64,000 nt of DNA from Gracilibacillus alcaliphilus (GTDB lineage Bacteria > Bacillota > Bacilli > Bacillales > Amphibacillaceae), in contig NZ_JAFBFA010000004.1 in the NCBI RefSeq assembly GCF_016909015.1, positions 124,001-188,000 on the forward strand, written 5' to 3'. Positions 17,016 through 26,839 of the stretch are shown one piece after another. Positions within the stretch are counted from its first letter, which is position 1, and every line of letters starts with the position of its first letter. The notes under the pieces were generated by a model. That model did not search any database, was not told the DNA's origin, and saw nothing but the letters and a program-made list of their open reading frames with translations. The position numbers were made by a program, and so were the translations under genes.

Positions 17016-18731
17016 ATGGCACCACTAACTGGTATTGCAGCATCTAATGGAATAGCCATTGCTAAGGCATATAAGCTTGCTATTCCTGACCTTTCTTTTG
17101 AAAAAACAAAGGTTGATCATCCAGATCAGGAAATAGAACGCCTAACAAGTGCCCTTGCCATTTCTTCTTCTGAATTAGAAAAAATCAAAAAACATGCCCG
17201 AGCCTCACTAGGTGATGAGCATGCCGAGATTTTCTCTGCTCACTTACTTGTTTTAAGTGATCCAGAATTGATTGATCCAATCAAAGACAAGATTCAGAAT
17301 GAAAAGGTAAATGCGGAGTTTGCTTTAGATGAAACAGCACAGATGTTTATTCAAATGTTTGAAAGTATGGACAATGAATACATGAGAGAACGTGCTGCCG
17401 ACATTAAAGATGTAACCAAGCGTGTAATGGCGCATTTATTAGGTGTTACATTCCCTAATCCTGCCTTGATCGATGAGGAAGTTATCGTGATTGCAGAAGA
17501 TCTAACACCATCTGATACCGCACAGCTGAACAAGCAGTTTGTGCAAGGTTTTACTACCAATATTGGCGGTCGTACCTCTCATTCTGCCATAATGGCACGT
17601 TCTTTAGAAATTCCCGCTGTAGTAGGAACGAAAAATGTTACCGAGCAGGTTAACAAGGGTGACGTTATTATCGTAGATGGTATCCATGGCGAAGTGATCA
17701 TCAACCCGACAGAAGATGAAATCAAGTTTTATCAACAAAAGCAGGAAGAATTTGAGCAGCAAAAAAATGAATGGGCTAAATTAAAGGATGAACCGAGTGT
17801 TACTAAAGACGGTACACATGTAGAATTAGTGGCCAATATTGGTACACCTGAGGATGTTTCCGGTGTATTAAATAATGGCGGCGAAGGAGTAGGTCTATAC
17901 CGAACCGAATTCTTATATATGGGTAAAAATGAGCTCCCAACAGAAGATGAGCAGTTTGAAGCTTATAAATCTGTTTTAGAGCAAATGAAAGACAAGCCTG
18001 TTGTCGTCCGTACTTTAGATATCGGCGGTGATAAGGAACTTACTTATCTGGAATTACCGAAAGAGATGAATCCATTCTTGGGATACCGCGCTATTCGTCT
18101 TTGCTTGGAACGCGATGATATCTTCCGTACCCAACTGCGCGCCCTATTGCGTGCCAGCACTTATGGAAATTTAAAAATTATGTTCCCAATGATTGCTACA
18201 CTTGATGAATTCCGTCAGGCAAAAGCAATTCTGCTGGAAGAGAAAGACAATTTAGTACAAGCCGGCACAGCAGTTTCTGATGATATTGAAATTGGTATCA
18301 TGGTAGAAATTCCATCTACCGCTGTTATTGCACGCCAGTTCGCTAAAGAAGTGGATTTCTTCAGTATTGGAACCAATGATTTAATTCAATACACATTAGC
18401 AGCTGACCGAATGAATGAACGTGTAAGCTATTTATACCAGCCATATCATCCAGCTATCCTTAACCTCGTCCATAACGTGATTGAGGCTGCACATGCAGAA
18501 GGCAAATGGGCAGGTATGTGCGGTGAAATGGCAGGCGATTCCATCGCTATTCCAATTCTGTTAGGATTAGGTCTAGACGAGTTCAGTATGAGTGCAACAT
18601 CCATCTTACCTGCTCGTACACAGATCAAACATCTATCGAAAGAGGAACTAGCTTCTTATAAGGATCAACTGCTAAGTATGAATACTGCGGATGAAGTAGA
18701 AGCATTTATCCGTGAAAAAACAAATCAATAA
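17016..18731 (+). CDS. ptsI: PTS enzyme I (phosphoenolpyruvate-protein phosphotransferase)
   Basis: A 571-aa enzyme that transfers phosphate from PEP to HPr. The phosphohistidine is H189 in GGRTSHSAIMAR. The C-terminal PEP-binding barrel has GGDKELTYL, the FFSIGTNDLIQYT motif and the catalytic Cys in GMCGEMAGD near 502. Full length for the family. It forms the ptsHI operon; ptsG is not adjacent, unlike B. subtilis ptsGHI. Confidence 0.98.
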   Translation: MAPLTGIAASNGIAIAKAYKLAIPDLSFEKTKVDHPDQEIERLTSALAISSSELEKIKKHARASLGDEHAEIFSAHLLVLSDPELIDPIKDKIQNEKVNAEFALDETAQMFIQMFESMDNEYMRERAADIKDVTKRVMAHLLGVTFPNPALIDEEVIVIAEDLTPSDTAQLNKQFVQGFTTNIGGRTSHSAIMARSLEIPAVVGTKNVTEQVNKGDVIIVDGIHGEVIINPTEDEIKFYQQKQEEFEQQKNEWAKLKDEPSVTKDGTHVELVANIGTPEDVSGVLNNGGEGVGLYRTEFLYMGKNELPTEDEQFEAYKSVLEQMKDKPVVVRTLDIGGDKELTYLELPKEMNPFLGYRAIRLCLERDDIFRTQLRALLRASTYGNLKIMFPMIATLDEFRQAKAILLEEKDNLVQAGTAVSDDIEIGIMVEIPSTAVIARQFAKEVDFFSIGTNDLIQYTLAADRMNERVSYLYQPYHPAILNLVHNVIEAAHAEGKWAGMCGEMAGDSIAIPILLGLGLDEFSMSATSILPARTQIKHLSKEELASYKDQLLSMNTADEVEAFIREKTNQ

Positions 18732-18735
18732 TAGT

Positions 18736-18784
18736 AAAAACTAGGCCTGATCGCTTGCTTATGCAGCGATACCCTAGTTTTTTT
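18736..18784. terminator. Bidirectional terminator, ptsI / CHY zinc-finger gene
   Basis: A long stem built from AAAAACTAGG/CCTAGTTTTT with an inner ATCGCT/AGCGAT pairing and T-rich ends on both strands. It serves the convergent ptsI and zinc-finger genes. Confidence 0.85.
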
Positions 18785-18785
18785 A

Positions 18786-19100
18786 TTAGAGATCAAAATA
18801 TAGATGATAATGATTGGCACAGCCTGGATTAAACGGTGCTGCGCAAGCAGGACATTTATTGGAATTCAAATACTGATAGATCGTTAATTCCGTTTTACAT
18901 ACTCCGCACAAAATAGCATATTGGTCAAATTCATGTTTTCCCCATCGTTTCATTGAATGGTCTGCACAAGCTTGGTGGCACTTGTAGCAGGGATAATATT
19001 TGCTGCAGCACTTGAATTTAATTGCAATCACATCTTCTGTTTGATGATAATGTTCACAACGTGTTTCCTCATCGACGGTAAGTCCATAAATAGTCGGCAT
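18786..19100 (-). CDS. CHY-type zinc-finger protein
   Basis: A 104-aa protein with the CHY zinc-finger pattern: CEHYH near residue 15, CCSKYYPCYKCH near 31-42, H48, then CGVC and CPAC pairs towards the C-terminus. At least ten Cys/His ligands imply two or three Zn sites. The family occurs across Firmicutes without a known biochemical role. It is a single gene, with GGGAGAA before the ATG and its stop inside the terminator shared with ptsI. Confidence 0.85.
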   Translation of the reverse strand: MPTIYGLTVDEETRCEHYHQTEDVIAIKFKCCSKYYPCYKCHQACADHSMKRWGKHEFDQYAILCGVCKTELTIYQYLNSNKCPACAAPFNPGCANHYHLYFDL

Positions 19101-19190
19101 AGATAGTTCTCCCCTCTATGGCTTTTTTCTTTTATTATAGCATAGGAAACAGCCTACATTATAATCTAGAACAAGCAAAAACTACGCTAA

Positions 19191-19585
19191 ATAATGCAGG
19201 TTATGTGAAGTGGGTATGTCAGCATGTTGGCCTGCGCTGGAAAATAGTTCTATACTTCTTGCAAGAAATAGCATCATGATGGACATCCCCAAAAGAAAGC
19301 TTATCTGCAGTTTTTCACTTGATTACAGGCTTTTTCATGTGCCTAGAACCCATGCTGCTAGCGGTTGTAATAATTGTAGCACTATTTACCTAGCGTAGGA
19401 AATAGGTGGAGACTCCTGCAGGAATAGCGCAGTGCGAAGACCCCACAGGAAGCGTTCTTTGCTGACGAGGAGACTGAGCCAAGCCTGCGGAAAGCGCAGC
19501 CTATTTCCGAAGCGCGGCTCAGCACATACTAACATTCAAAATCCCCCCATAGAAAAAGCCTGACACTTCACATAACCTGCATTAT
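19191..19585. repeat. MITE-like element with 22-bp terminal inverted repeats (copy 1)
   Basis: A 395-bp intergenic element whose ends (19191-19212 and 19564-19585) are perfect 22-bp inverted repeats beginning ATAATGCAGGTTATG. The right part carries a structured GTGGAGACTCCTGC...CCTATTTCC segment; similar segments are, as I recall, common in Bacillaceae intergenic regions. A second element with the same ends is at 43921-44510, and the inner part around 19305-19400 reappears there in reverse orientation. No transposase is present, and the small frames inside are not gene-like. A clear target duplication is not seen. Confidence 0.8.
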
Positions 19586-19640
19586 AGACATCATTATTCA
19601 TCCTATTTGTAGCTACAGATGATAGTTTTTCTTTACTTAT

Positions 19641-19683
19641 ACAAAAACCTCCTATCTATGTGGTTGTACATAAATAGGAGGTT
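19641..19683 (-). terminator. Terminator of the glycolytic operon (after eno)
   Basis: A strong stem (AACCTCCTAT with ATAGGAGGTT, plus inner pairs) with TTTTTGT on the minus strand. It lies 66 bp past the eno stop and ends the cggR-gapA-pgk-tpiA-gpmI-eno transcript. Confidence 0.85.
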
Positions 19684-19748
19684 ATATGCTTTGTTTGGTA
19701 TGATGCCAACGAGAACTTTGTTGATGACATCGTCCCAATAACTTTTAC

Positions 19749-21035
19749 TTATTTGTCCAAGTTATAGAACGCTGTTTGACCAGCATATTTCGCTGTACCA
19801 ACCAATTCATCTTCGATACGTAGTAACTGGTTGTATTTTGCTACACGATCGGTACGAGACGGCGCACCTGTTTTGATTTGACCAGCGTTTGTCGCTACTG
19901 CAATATCAGCAATAGTTGCATCTTCTGTTTCACCAGAACGGTGCGAGATTACAGCAGTGTAACCAGCGCGTTTTGCCATTTCAATCGCTTCAAAGGTTTC
20001 TGTAAGTGTACCAATTTGGTTTACTTTAACAAGGATAGAGTTGCCTACACCTTGCTCGATACCTTGGGCAAGACGTTTTGTATTGGTAACGAACAAGTCA
20101 TCACCTACTAATTGTACACGGTCGCCGATGCGATCTGTAAGAAGTTTGTGACCTTCCCAGTCGTTTTCATCTAAACCGTCTTCGATTGAAATGATTGGAT
20201 ACTTGTTAATCATTTCTTCGTACCATGCAACCATTTCTTCAGAAGTACGAACAACCCCTTCGCCTTTCAAGTTGTACTTACCATCTTCATAGAATTCAGA
20301 AGAGGCAACATCCATCGCAAGCTTCACTTCTTCACCTGGTTTGTAACCAGCTGCTTCTATTGCTTCAATGATAGTAGATAATGCTTCTTCATTTGATTCT
20401 AAGTTTGGTGCGAAACCACCTTCATCACCAACACCTGTGTTATGACCTTTACCGCTAAGAACCTTCTTCAAGCTATGGAAGATTTCAGCTCCCATACGAA
20501 GTGCTTCACGGAATGTAGGAGCACCTACTGGCATAATCATGAATTCTTGGATATCTACGTTGTTATCGGCATGCTCTCCACCATTAACAATGTTCATCAT
20601 TGGTGTTGGAAGTGTTGTAGCATTGAATCCACCTAAATAGGAATATAAAGGCATACCAAGGTAATCTGCTGCTGCATGTGCTGCTGCCATCGATACACCA
20701 AGAATAGCGTTAGCTCCTAATTTCCCTTTGTTTTCTGTACCGTCAAGTTCAATTAATAATTGATCAATTACTACTTGACGTGTTACGTCTACACCTAAAA
20801 GTTCTGGTGCAATCACTTCATTCACATTTTCTACTGCTTTTAAAACACCTTTACCTAAATAACGGTCTTTGTCACCATCGCGCAATTCAACTGCTTCATG
20901 TTCACCAGTTGATGCACCACTTGGTACTAATGCAGAACCAAATGCGCCTGATTCTGTAAAGATTTCTACTTCTACGGTTGGGTTACCACGAGAGTCTAAT
21001 ACTTCACGTGCGTAAACATCTGTAATATATGGCAT
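19749..21035 (-). CDS. eno: Enolase
   Basis: A 428-aa glycolytic enzyme converting 2-phosphoglycerate to PEP. Family marks are SRGNPTVEVE, GASTG at the substrate loop, the catalytic Glu in GDEGGFAPN, Mg ligands in the AMDVASSEFY / SIEDGLDENDW / VGDDLFVTN strands, catalytic Lys in LVKVNQIGTLTE and the SHRSGETED loop. Last gene of the gapA operon, with AAGGAGA before the ATG. Its product PEP feeds enzyme I of the PTS. Confidence 0.99.
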   Translation of the reverse strand: MPYITDVYAREVLDSRGNPTVEVEIFTESGAFGSALVPSGASTGEHEAVELRDGDKDRYLGKGVLKAVENVNEVIAPELLGVDVTRQVVIDQLLIELDGTENKGKLGANAILGVSMAAAHAAADYLGMPLYSYLGGFNATTLPTPMMNIVNGGEHADNNVDIQEFMIMPVGAPTFREALRMGAEIFHSLKKVLSGKGHNTGVGDEGGFAPNLESNEEALSTIIEAIEAAGYKPGEEVKLAMDVASSEFYEDGKYNLKGEGVVRTSEEMVAWYEEMINKYPIISIEDGLDENDWEGHKLLTDRIGDRVQLVGDDLFVTNTKRLAQGIEQGVGNSILVKVNQIGTLTETFEAIEMAKRAGYTAVISHRSGETEDATIADIAVATNAGQIKTGAPSRTDRVAKYNQLLRIEDELVGTAKYAGQTAFYNLDK

Positions 21036-21061
21036 AATCTATCTTCTCCTTTTTCAAATAC

Positions 21062-22600
21062 TTATTTTTTGATCAGGCTGTCGCCTGTCATTTCTTCTGG
21101 TTTTTCTACGTCGAGTAAATCTAACAATGTTGGTGCCAAATCAGCTAAAATACCGCCATTACGCAATTCTATCCCATCCTTGGTTACAATAACCGGAACC
21201 GGGTTGGTTGTATGAGCTGTCATCGGCTTTCCTTCTATTGTTATTACCTCATCTGAGTTGCCATGATCTGCCGTAATAATGGCATGACCGCCTTTTTCAA
21301 TGATTTTATCGACTATTTTACCTAAACATTCGTCAACCGCCTCGATCGCCTTAACTGTCGGCTCCAGCATACCTGAATGACCAACCATATCTGGGTTAGC
21401 AAAATTTAAGATAATCGCATTGATCTCATCTTTATCTAGCTCATTTAATAACGCGTCCGTTACTTCATAAGCGCTCATCTCAGGTTTCAAGTCATAGGTT
21501 GCTACCTTGGGCGAATCAATCAAAATACGTTTTTCACCAGGGAATTCCGCTTCGCGCCCGCCACTCATAAAGAAAGTAACGTGCGGATATTTCTCAGTCT
21601 CAGCAATACGAAGCTGCTGTAAATCATTATTTGCCAGCACTTCTCCTACTGTATTCTCCAAATTCATCGGCTTATAGGCGATATGACCTTCCACCGCTTC
21701 ACTATATTTCATCATGCAGACAAAATACAGATCTTTCGGAGCATGTTCCCCACGCTCAAAGCCTTGAAAATCCTTATTGGCAAAAGCCGCTGAAATTTGA
21801 ATCGCACGATCTGGACGGAAGTTATAGAAAATAACCGAATCATTATCTTCTAAAGTAGCCTTAGGCTGTCCATTTTCATCTGTAATCACGCATGGAATAA
21901 GAAATTCATCATACACCTCATTGGCATAAGACTCGCGCACTGCTTCTAACGGATCGCTATACTTAGGTCCTTCTCCATATGCAATCGCATCATAAGACTT
22001 TTTCACACGATCCCAGCGGTTATCACGGTCCATCGCATAATAACGGCCAGAAAGAGTAGCAAACTCGCCTACACCCAGTTCATTCATTTTGTCCTGTGCT
22101 TGCTTAATATAAAATTCCGCCGTTTGCGGACCAACATCGCGCCCATCTAAAAACGCATGAACAAAGACTCGATCTAAGCCTCGTTTAGCTGCCAATTCCA
22201 ATACCGCATACAGGTGATTAATATGACTGTGAACACCGCCGTCAGACAGCAAGCCAAATACATGCAAGGCCTTATCGGCTGCTTTTGCTTGTTCAACAGC
22301 TTTTACTAATACCTCATTATCAAAGAATTCTTTATCCTTGATCGCCACATTGACTCTGGTCAAACTTTGATACACAATACGCCCAGCACCAATATTTAAG
22401 TGCCCTACTTCTGAGTTCCCCATCTGACCATCCGGGAGACCAACTGCTTCGCCGCTGGCAGTCAATTGATTGGTAGGGTATTGGTTCCAATAGCGGTCAA
22501 AGTTCGGTTTATTTGCCTGTTTCACGGCATTACCTTTTACTTCATCCCGTATGGCAAATCCGTCTAAGATAATTAAGGCAGCTAGTTTGTTTTCACTCAT
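21062..22600 (-). CDS. gpmI: Phosphoglycerate mutase, cofactor-independent, Mn-dependent
   Basis: A 512-aa alkaline-phosphatase-fold enzyme interconverting 3- and 2-phosphoglycerate. The Ser nucleophile is in GQMGNSEVGHLNIGAG near residue 62; metal ligands lie in the early LDGFA motif, in DMVGHSG near residue 400 and in TADHGNSD near 440. The gene overlaps tpiA by four bases (ATGA), showing translational coupling. It needs Mn2+ and is pH-sensitive in Bacillus relatives. Confidence 0.98.
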   Translation of the reverse strand: MSENKLAALIILDGFAIRDEVKGNAVKQANKPNFDRYWNQYPTNQLTASGEAVGLPDGQMGNSEVGHLNIGAGRIVYQSLTRVNVAIKDKEFFDNEVLVKAVEQAKAADKALHVFGLLSDGGVHSHINHLYAVLELAAKRGLDRVFVHAFLDGRDVGPQTAEFYIKQAQDKMNELGVGEFATLSGRYYAMDRDNRWDRVKKSYDAIAYGEGPKYSDPLEAVRESYANEVYDEFLIPCVITDENGQPKATLEDNDSVIFYNFRPDRAIQISAAFANKDFQGFERGEHAPKDLYFVCMMKYSEAVEGHIAYKPMNLENTVGEVLANNDLQQLRIAETEKYPHVTFFMSGGREAEFPGEKRILIDSPKVATYDLKPEMSAYEVTDALLNELDKDEINAIILNFANPDMVGHSGMLEPTVKAIEAVDECLGKIVDKIIEKGGHAIITADHGNSDEVITIEGKPMTAHTTNPVPVIVTKDGIELRNGGILADLAPTLLDLLDVEKPEEMTGDSLIKK

Positions 22601-23355
22601 TTTGCACCAGCCTCCACTAACTGTAAGAAAGAATCAGCTTCCAAGCTAGCGCCACCTACTAAGGCACCGTCAATATCAGATTGTGCTAACAGCTCGTCCA
22701 CATTAGCAGGCTTTACACTGCCTCCGTATTGAATGCGCACTGCTTCTGCAGCTTCTGCGGATACAGATTCTGCAATTACCTTGCGGATAAAACTGCAAAC
22801 CTCATTAGCTTGTTCGGAAGTAGCTGTTTTACCAGTACCGATGGCCCAAATTGGCTCATAAGCAATAATAGTAGCTTTGACTTGTTCTTCAGTTAGACCT
22901 GTTAAGCCAGCTTTCACTTGCTCTTCTACCACGGTCATTGTTTCGTTTGCTTCACGTTGTTCCAATGTTTCCCCAACACAAATGATCGGAATTAAATCAT
23001 GTGCAAAGGCAGCATGCGCCTTTTTATTCACTGTTTCATCTGTTTCTGCAAATAGTTCACGGCGTTCAGAGTGACCTATTACGACATAGGTAACACCGAT
23101 ATCGCGCAGCATGCTTGGACTTACCTCACCAGTAAATGCTCCACTTTCTTCAAAGTGCATGTTCTGTGCCGCCACATGTAGATATGTTCCTTTCGCTTTC
23201 TCTACTAGAGTTGGCAGATAAGGGAATGGTGCACAAACAACAGATTCCACTTGATCTCCTGCAACAATTTTGTTTTTTGTGTCTTCAACAAAATCGACTG
23301 CTTCTCCTAGCAGCTTGTTCATTTTCCAGTTACCTGCTATTACTTTTTTACGCAT
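22597..23355 (-). CDS. tpiA: Triosephosphate isomerase
   Basis: A 252-aa TIM barrel. Substrate Lys in AGNWKMNK (residues 8-14), electrophilic His in VVIGHSERRE (about 95), base Glu in IIAYEPIWAIGTGK (about 167) and the phosphate loop IQYGGSVKPAN. Fifth step of glycolysis. It overlaps gpmI and follows pgk by 18 bp, all in the conserved operon order. Confidence 0.99.
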   Translation of the reverse strand: MRKKVIAGNWKMNKLLGEAVDFVEDTKNKIVAGDQVESVVCAPFPYLPTLVEKAKGTYLHVAAQNMHFEESGAFTGEVSPSMLRDIGVTYVVIGHSERRELFAETDETVNKKAHAAFAHDLIPIICVGETLEQREANETMTVVEEQVKAGLTGLTEEQVKATIIAYEPIWAIGTGKTATSEQANEVCSFIRKVIAESVSAEAAEAVRIQYGGSVKPANVDELLAQSDIDGALVGGASLEADSFLQLVEAGAK

Positions 23356-23373
23356 ATCTTTCTCTCCTTTGCC

Positions 23374-24555
23374 TTACTTATCTGTTAGTACAGTAACGCC
23401 TGGCAGTTCTTTTCCTTCCATAAATTCAAGGGAAGCACCGCCACCTGTCGAGATATGATCCATTTGATCTGCATAATGGAATTTTTCAACTGCTGCTGCA
23501 GAATCGCCGCCACCGATAACAGAATAACCTTCTGTATTAGCTAAAGCCTCAGCAACTGCCTTTGTACCATTCGCAAAAGTATCTAATTCAAATACTCCCA
23601 TCGGACCATTCCAGATGATAAGCTTAGAGTTTTTCACGACTTCTGCATATTTTTCACGAGTCTTTGGACCGATATCCAATGCTTCTAAATCAGCAGGAAT
23701 CGAATCAATATTGACGATTTGTGTATTCGCATCATTAGAGAAGTCATCCGCAACGATAACATCTTCCGGCATGATAAAATTAACACCTTTTTCTTCTGCC
23801 TTCTTCATATAATCTTTGGCTAGTTCGATTTTGTCTTCTTCTAATAATGATTTTCCGATTTCATGCCCTAAAGCCTTCACAAAGGTGTATGCAAGTCCGC
23901 CGCCGATGATTAGATTATCTACTTTATCTAATAGATTATCAATGACACCGATTTTGTCTTTCACCTTTGCACCGCCAATAATGGCTGTGAATGGACGTGC
24001 TGGATCAGACAATGCCTTTCCTAATACATCCAATTCTTTTTCTAATAGAAAGCCTGCTGCTGAAGGAATATACTCAGCTATACCTGCCGTTGAAGCATGT
24101 GCTCGGTGTGCCGCACCAAAGGCATCATTTACATAATAGTCTGCCAAGCTGGCAAATTGTTTCGCTAATTCAGGATCATTCTTTGTCTCACCTGGTTCGA
24201 AACGAACATTTTCAATCAACAATAAGTCGCCATCTTCTAATTGACTAACCGCTTGATTTACTTCATCGCCATAAACTTGATCTGTTTTGATAACAGCTTT
24301 ACCGCTGAGGTCGCTTAAACGCTTAGCAACAGCGTCCATACGCAATTCTTCGACTACTTCGCCGCCTGGGCGTCCAAGGTGGCTGGCTAAGATCACTTTC
24401 GCCCCTTGTTCCGACAAATACTGAATTGTCGGTAATGCAGCTCTGATACGTGTGTCATCAGTTACTTTTCCAGCTTCCATTGGTACGTTGAAATCGACAC
24501 GACAGAATACCTTTTTCCCTTTGACATCAATGTCTTTGATTGTTTGCTTATTCAT
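23374..24555 (-). CDS. pgk: Phosphoglycerate kinase
   Basis: A 393-aa kinase making ATP from 1,3-bisphosphoglycerate. The N-domain has KKVFCRVDFNVPM and the basic-patch ASHLGRPGG; the C-domain has the nucleotide-binding GGAKVKDKIGVI and GGGDSAAAVEKF near the end. A longer in-frame ATG exists at 24579, but the start at 24555 has AAGGAGG nine bases upstream and gives the usual MNKQTIKDID opening. It lies downstream of gapA past an intervening terminator-like hairpin. Confidence 0.98.
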   Translation of the reverse strand: MNKQTIKDIDVKGKKVFCRVDFNVPMEAGKVTDDTRIRAALPTIQYLSEQGAKVILASHLGRPGGEVVEELRMDAVAKRLSDLSGKAVIKTDQVYGDEVNQAVSQLEDGDLLLIENVRFEPGETKNDPELAKQFASLADYYVNDAFGAAHRAHASTAGIAEYIPSAAGFLLEKELDVLGKALSDPARPFTAIIGGAKVKDKIGVIDNLLDKVDNLIIGGGLAYTFVKALGHEIGKSLLEEDKIELAKDYMKKAEEKGVNFIMPEDVIVADDFSNDANTQIVNIDSIPADLEALDIGPKTREKYAEVVKNSKLIIWNGPMGVFELDTFANGTKAVAEALANTEGYSVIGGGDSAAAVEKFHYADQMDHISTGGGASLEFMEGKELPGVTVLTDK

Positions 24556-24654
24556 GTGTATGAGCCTCCTTAAGGACATGTTTTGAAATGAGAAGCTTCA
24601 CAGCCTCTGCAAGTAAAGGCTGGATTGCAGCGGCACGGAAGCTACTCAATAAGT

Positions 24655-24686
24655 GAAAACGGAAGGAGGATTGATCCCCCTCCCGT
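24655..24686 (-). terminator. Terminator-like hairpin between gapA and pgk
   Basis: Stem ACGGGAGG.../...CCTTCCGT and TTTT on the minus strand, 10 bp past the gapA stop. It would attenuate read-through so that gapA mRNA exceeds the distal genes; segmental gapA abundance is known in B. subtilis, and the same here is inferred. Confidence 0.7.
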
Positions 24687-24696
24687 TGGTCTTTTC

Positions 24697-25704
24697 TTAT
24701 AGTCCTTGTTTTTTAAGGTATGCAGCTAAGTCTACCACACGTGAAGAGTAACCCATTTCGTTGTCATACCAAGAAACTACTTTTACCATGTTGCCTTCCA
24801 TTACCATTGTAGAAAGAGCATCAATAGTAGAAGAGTTTGTGTTTCCAATATAGTCAACTGAAACTAATGGCTCATCAGAATATCCTAAGATACCTTTCAA
24901 GTGACCTTCTGCCGCTTCTTTTAACGCGCCATTTACTTCTTCTACTGTTACGTCTTTGTCTAATTCAGCAACTAAATCTACTAAAGAACCGTCTGGAGTA
25001 GGAACACGCATTGCCATACCATTCAATTTACCTTCTAATTCAGGTAATACTAAAGATACTGCTTTCGCTGCACCAGTAGTTGTTGGGATGATATTCTCAG
25101 AAGCAGCACGTGCACGACGATAGTCTTTGTGTGGTAAATCTAAGATTTGCTGATCATTAGTGTATGAGTGGATCGTAGTCATCATACCACGCTTAAGACC
25201 GAATTTGTCATTTAATACTTTTGCATAAGGAGCTAAACAGTTAGTTGTACAAGATGCATTAGAGATTACATGATGGTTTGCTGGATCATATTTGTCTTCG
25301 TTAACACCCATTACCACTGTAATATCTTCATCAGTAGCAGGAGCAGAGATGATTACTTTTTTTGCTCCAGCTTCTAAGTGTTTAGCAGCTGCATCACGCT
25401 TAGTAAAGATACCAGTAGACTCTACTGCTACTTCTACACCTAAATCTCCCCATGCAAGGTTAGCTGGGTCACGTTCAGAAAGTACTTTGATTTCTTTTCC
25501 ACCTACAACAAGGCTATTTCCATTTACGGAAACTTCTTCTGCTAATTTTCCGTGAACAGAATCATACTTAAGTAAGTGAGCAAGCATATTAGCATCTGTT
25601 AAATCGTTTACTGCAACTACTTCTACCTCATCATTGTTTAGAGCTTGACGAAAAACGTTACGGCCAATACGGCCAAAACCATTAATACCAATTTTTACTG
25701 CCAT
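24697..25704 (-). CDS. gapA: Glyceraldehyde-3-phosphate dehydrogenase, NAD-dependent
   Basis: A 335-aa dehydrogenase. Rossmann motif INGFGRIGRNVFRQ at 7-20, catalytic Cys about residue 152 in SNASCTTNCLAP, His in MTTIHSYTND, C-terminal SWYDNEMGYS. The residue after the second beta-strand (VNDLT, Asp) fits NAD preference, so it is the glycolytic GapA rather than GapB. It directly follows its regulator cggR, with AAGGAGG before the ATG. Confidence 0.98.
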   Translation of the reverse strand: MAVKIGINGFGRIGRNVFRQALNNDEVEVVAVNDLTDANMLAHLLKYDSVHGKLAEEVSVNGNSLVVGGKEIKVLSERDPANLAWGDLGVEVAVESTGIFTKRDAAAKHLEAGAKKVIISAPATDEDITVVMGVNEDKYDPANHHVISNASCTTNCLAPYAKVLNDKFGLKRGMMTTIHSYTNDQQILDLPHKDYRRARAASENIIPTTTGAAKAVSLVLPELEGKLNGMAMRVPTPDGSLVDLVAELDKDVTVEEVNGALKEAAEGHLKGILGYSDEPLVSVDYIGNTNSSTIDALSTMVMEGNMVKVVSWYDNEMGYSSRVVDLAAYLKKQGL

Positions 25705-25753
25705 GCTAAAATTCCTCCTTAAAATTGTGCTTATAATTTATACTTAAAGGGAT

Positions 25754-26773
25754 TTACCCCTTTAATAACTGTTTTGCTGCTGCTTCATCGGTGATTAATA
25801 TATTACTCTTTCCTTGCTTAAAATACGATTGGATTGCCTTTGCCTTTGATGAACCTCCAGCAACCGCTATAACATATTCTGCCTGATCTAAGTCTTCTAA
25901 TTGCATACCGACAGTTCTGGCCTTGTGAACCACATGTCCCTGTTCGTCTAAATAGAAACCAAACGCCTCACTAACCGCCTGATTTCGCTGCAATTTTGTC
26001 AGAATCTGTTCCGATGCTTTTCGCCGTTTAGCCATCGTCATTGCGTCACCGATACCATGAATAACAATCTTCGCATCGTGAATCAATTCCAGAATTTCTT
26101 TGATGGTCGGCTCTTCAATAATAGAATAATATGTTTCTTCACTCAACGGATCTGGAACATACAGCATGCGGTAATTACCATTTACTTTCTTAGCCATTTG
26201 GGCACAGATTGTATTGGCTTGATTTTCCACTTGCTCACCTAGTCCGCCGCGTGCCGGTACAAACATACAATTCTTAGCATGCGCTAATGGCGTCATTTGA
26301 TTCGCAACCTCAGCCATCGTTGTACCACCTGTAACAGCAATTGTTTGATCGGAAGTTAATATACTGCTTAAATATTGTACACATGCCTTTCCTAGGTCTT
26401 GCTTGACGGTTGCTTGGTTATCACTGTTCCCTGCAACAATAATGACATGCTTCAATTGTAATTTATCCTTAATTTGTGTTTCTAAAACACGAAATTCAGA
26501 AATTTGATCCATAAAAGAGGACAATTTCTCAATCATAAAGTCTCCTTCAAGTGTTACTTGCATACCTTTTGATGTAACCGTGATAAAGCCATGTTTATTC
26601 AAAAAGTCAATTTCACTGCGGACAATTCGCTCTGTCAGCTTGATATTATCAGCCAGACTTCTCCGCCCAATCGGCTGCATCAATTGTATGTATTGCAACA
26701 CTTTATATCTTCGTTGCATGATATCGAGTAAATCTGGAAACAGTTTTTCTTGAATTTCTATTAATTCCTTCAA
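25754..26773 (-). CDS. cggR: Central glycolytic genes regulator CggR
   Basis: A 339-aa SorC/DeoR-type repressor of the gapA operon. N-terminal winged helix-turn-helix (about 15-80; GRRSLADNIKLTERIVRSEIDFL) and a sugar-binding effector domain with AVTGGTTMAEVA and the IHGIGDAMTMAKRR loop; fructose-1,6-bisphosphate relieves repression in the family. First gene of the operon and thus autoregulated; the operator lies in its leader (26801-26836). Confidence 0.96.
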   Translation of the reverse strand: MKELIEIQEKLFPDLLDIMQRRYKVLQYIQLMQPIGRRSLADNIKLTERIVRSEIDFLNKHGFITVTSKGMQVTLEGDFMIEKLSSFMDQISEFRVLETQIKDKLQLKHVIIVAGNSDNQATVKQDLGKACVQYLSSILTSDQTIAVTGGTTMAEVANQMTPLAHAKNCMFVPARGGLGEQVENQANTICAQMAKKVNGNYRMLYVPDPLSEETYYSIIEEPTIKEILELIHDAKIVIHGIGDAMTMAKRRKASEQILTKLQRNQAVSEAFGFYLDEQGHVVHKARTVGMQLEDLDQAEYVIAVAGGSSKAKAIQSYFKQGKSNILITDEAAAKQLLKG

Positions 26774-26800
26774 AACGGAAACGCTCCTTTAGCTTTACCG

Positions 26801-26836
26801 GTAAAAATTTGTCCCTCGCAGTCACATACCGTCCCA
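26801..26836 (-). promoter_or_regulatory. CggR operator
   Basis: On the minus strand TGGGAC-N6-TGAC-N4-AGGGAC-N6-TTAC matches the published CGGGACN6TGTCN4CGGGACN6TGTC layout, with exact spacing and a few base changes. It sits between the promoter and the cggR start, so it blocks the elongating or starting polymerase. Confidence 0.85.
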
Positions 26837-26839
26837 CCC

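Noticed and set aside
19191..19585. CRISPR or IS element
   Set aside because: No regular spacer pattern and no transposase; only terminal inverted repeats with a non-coding inside.
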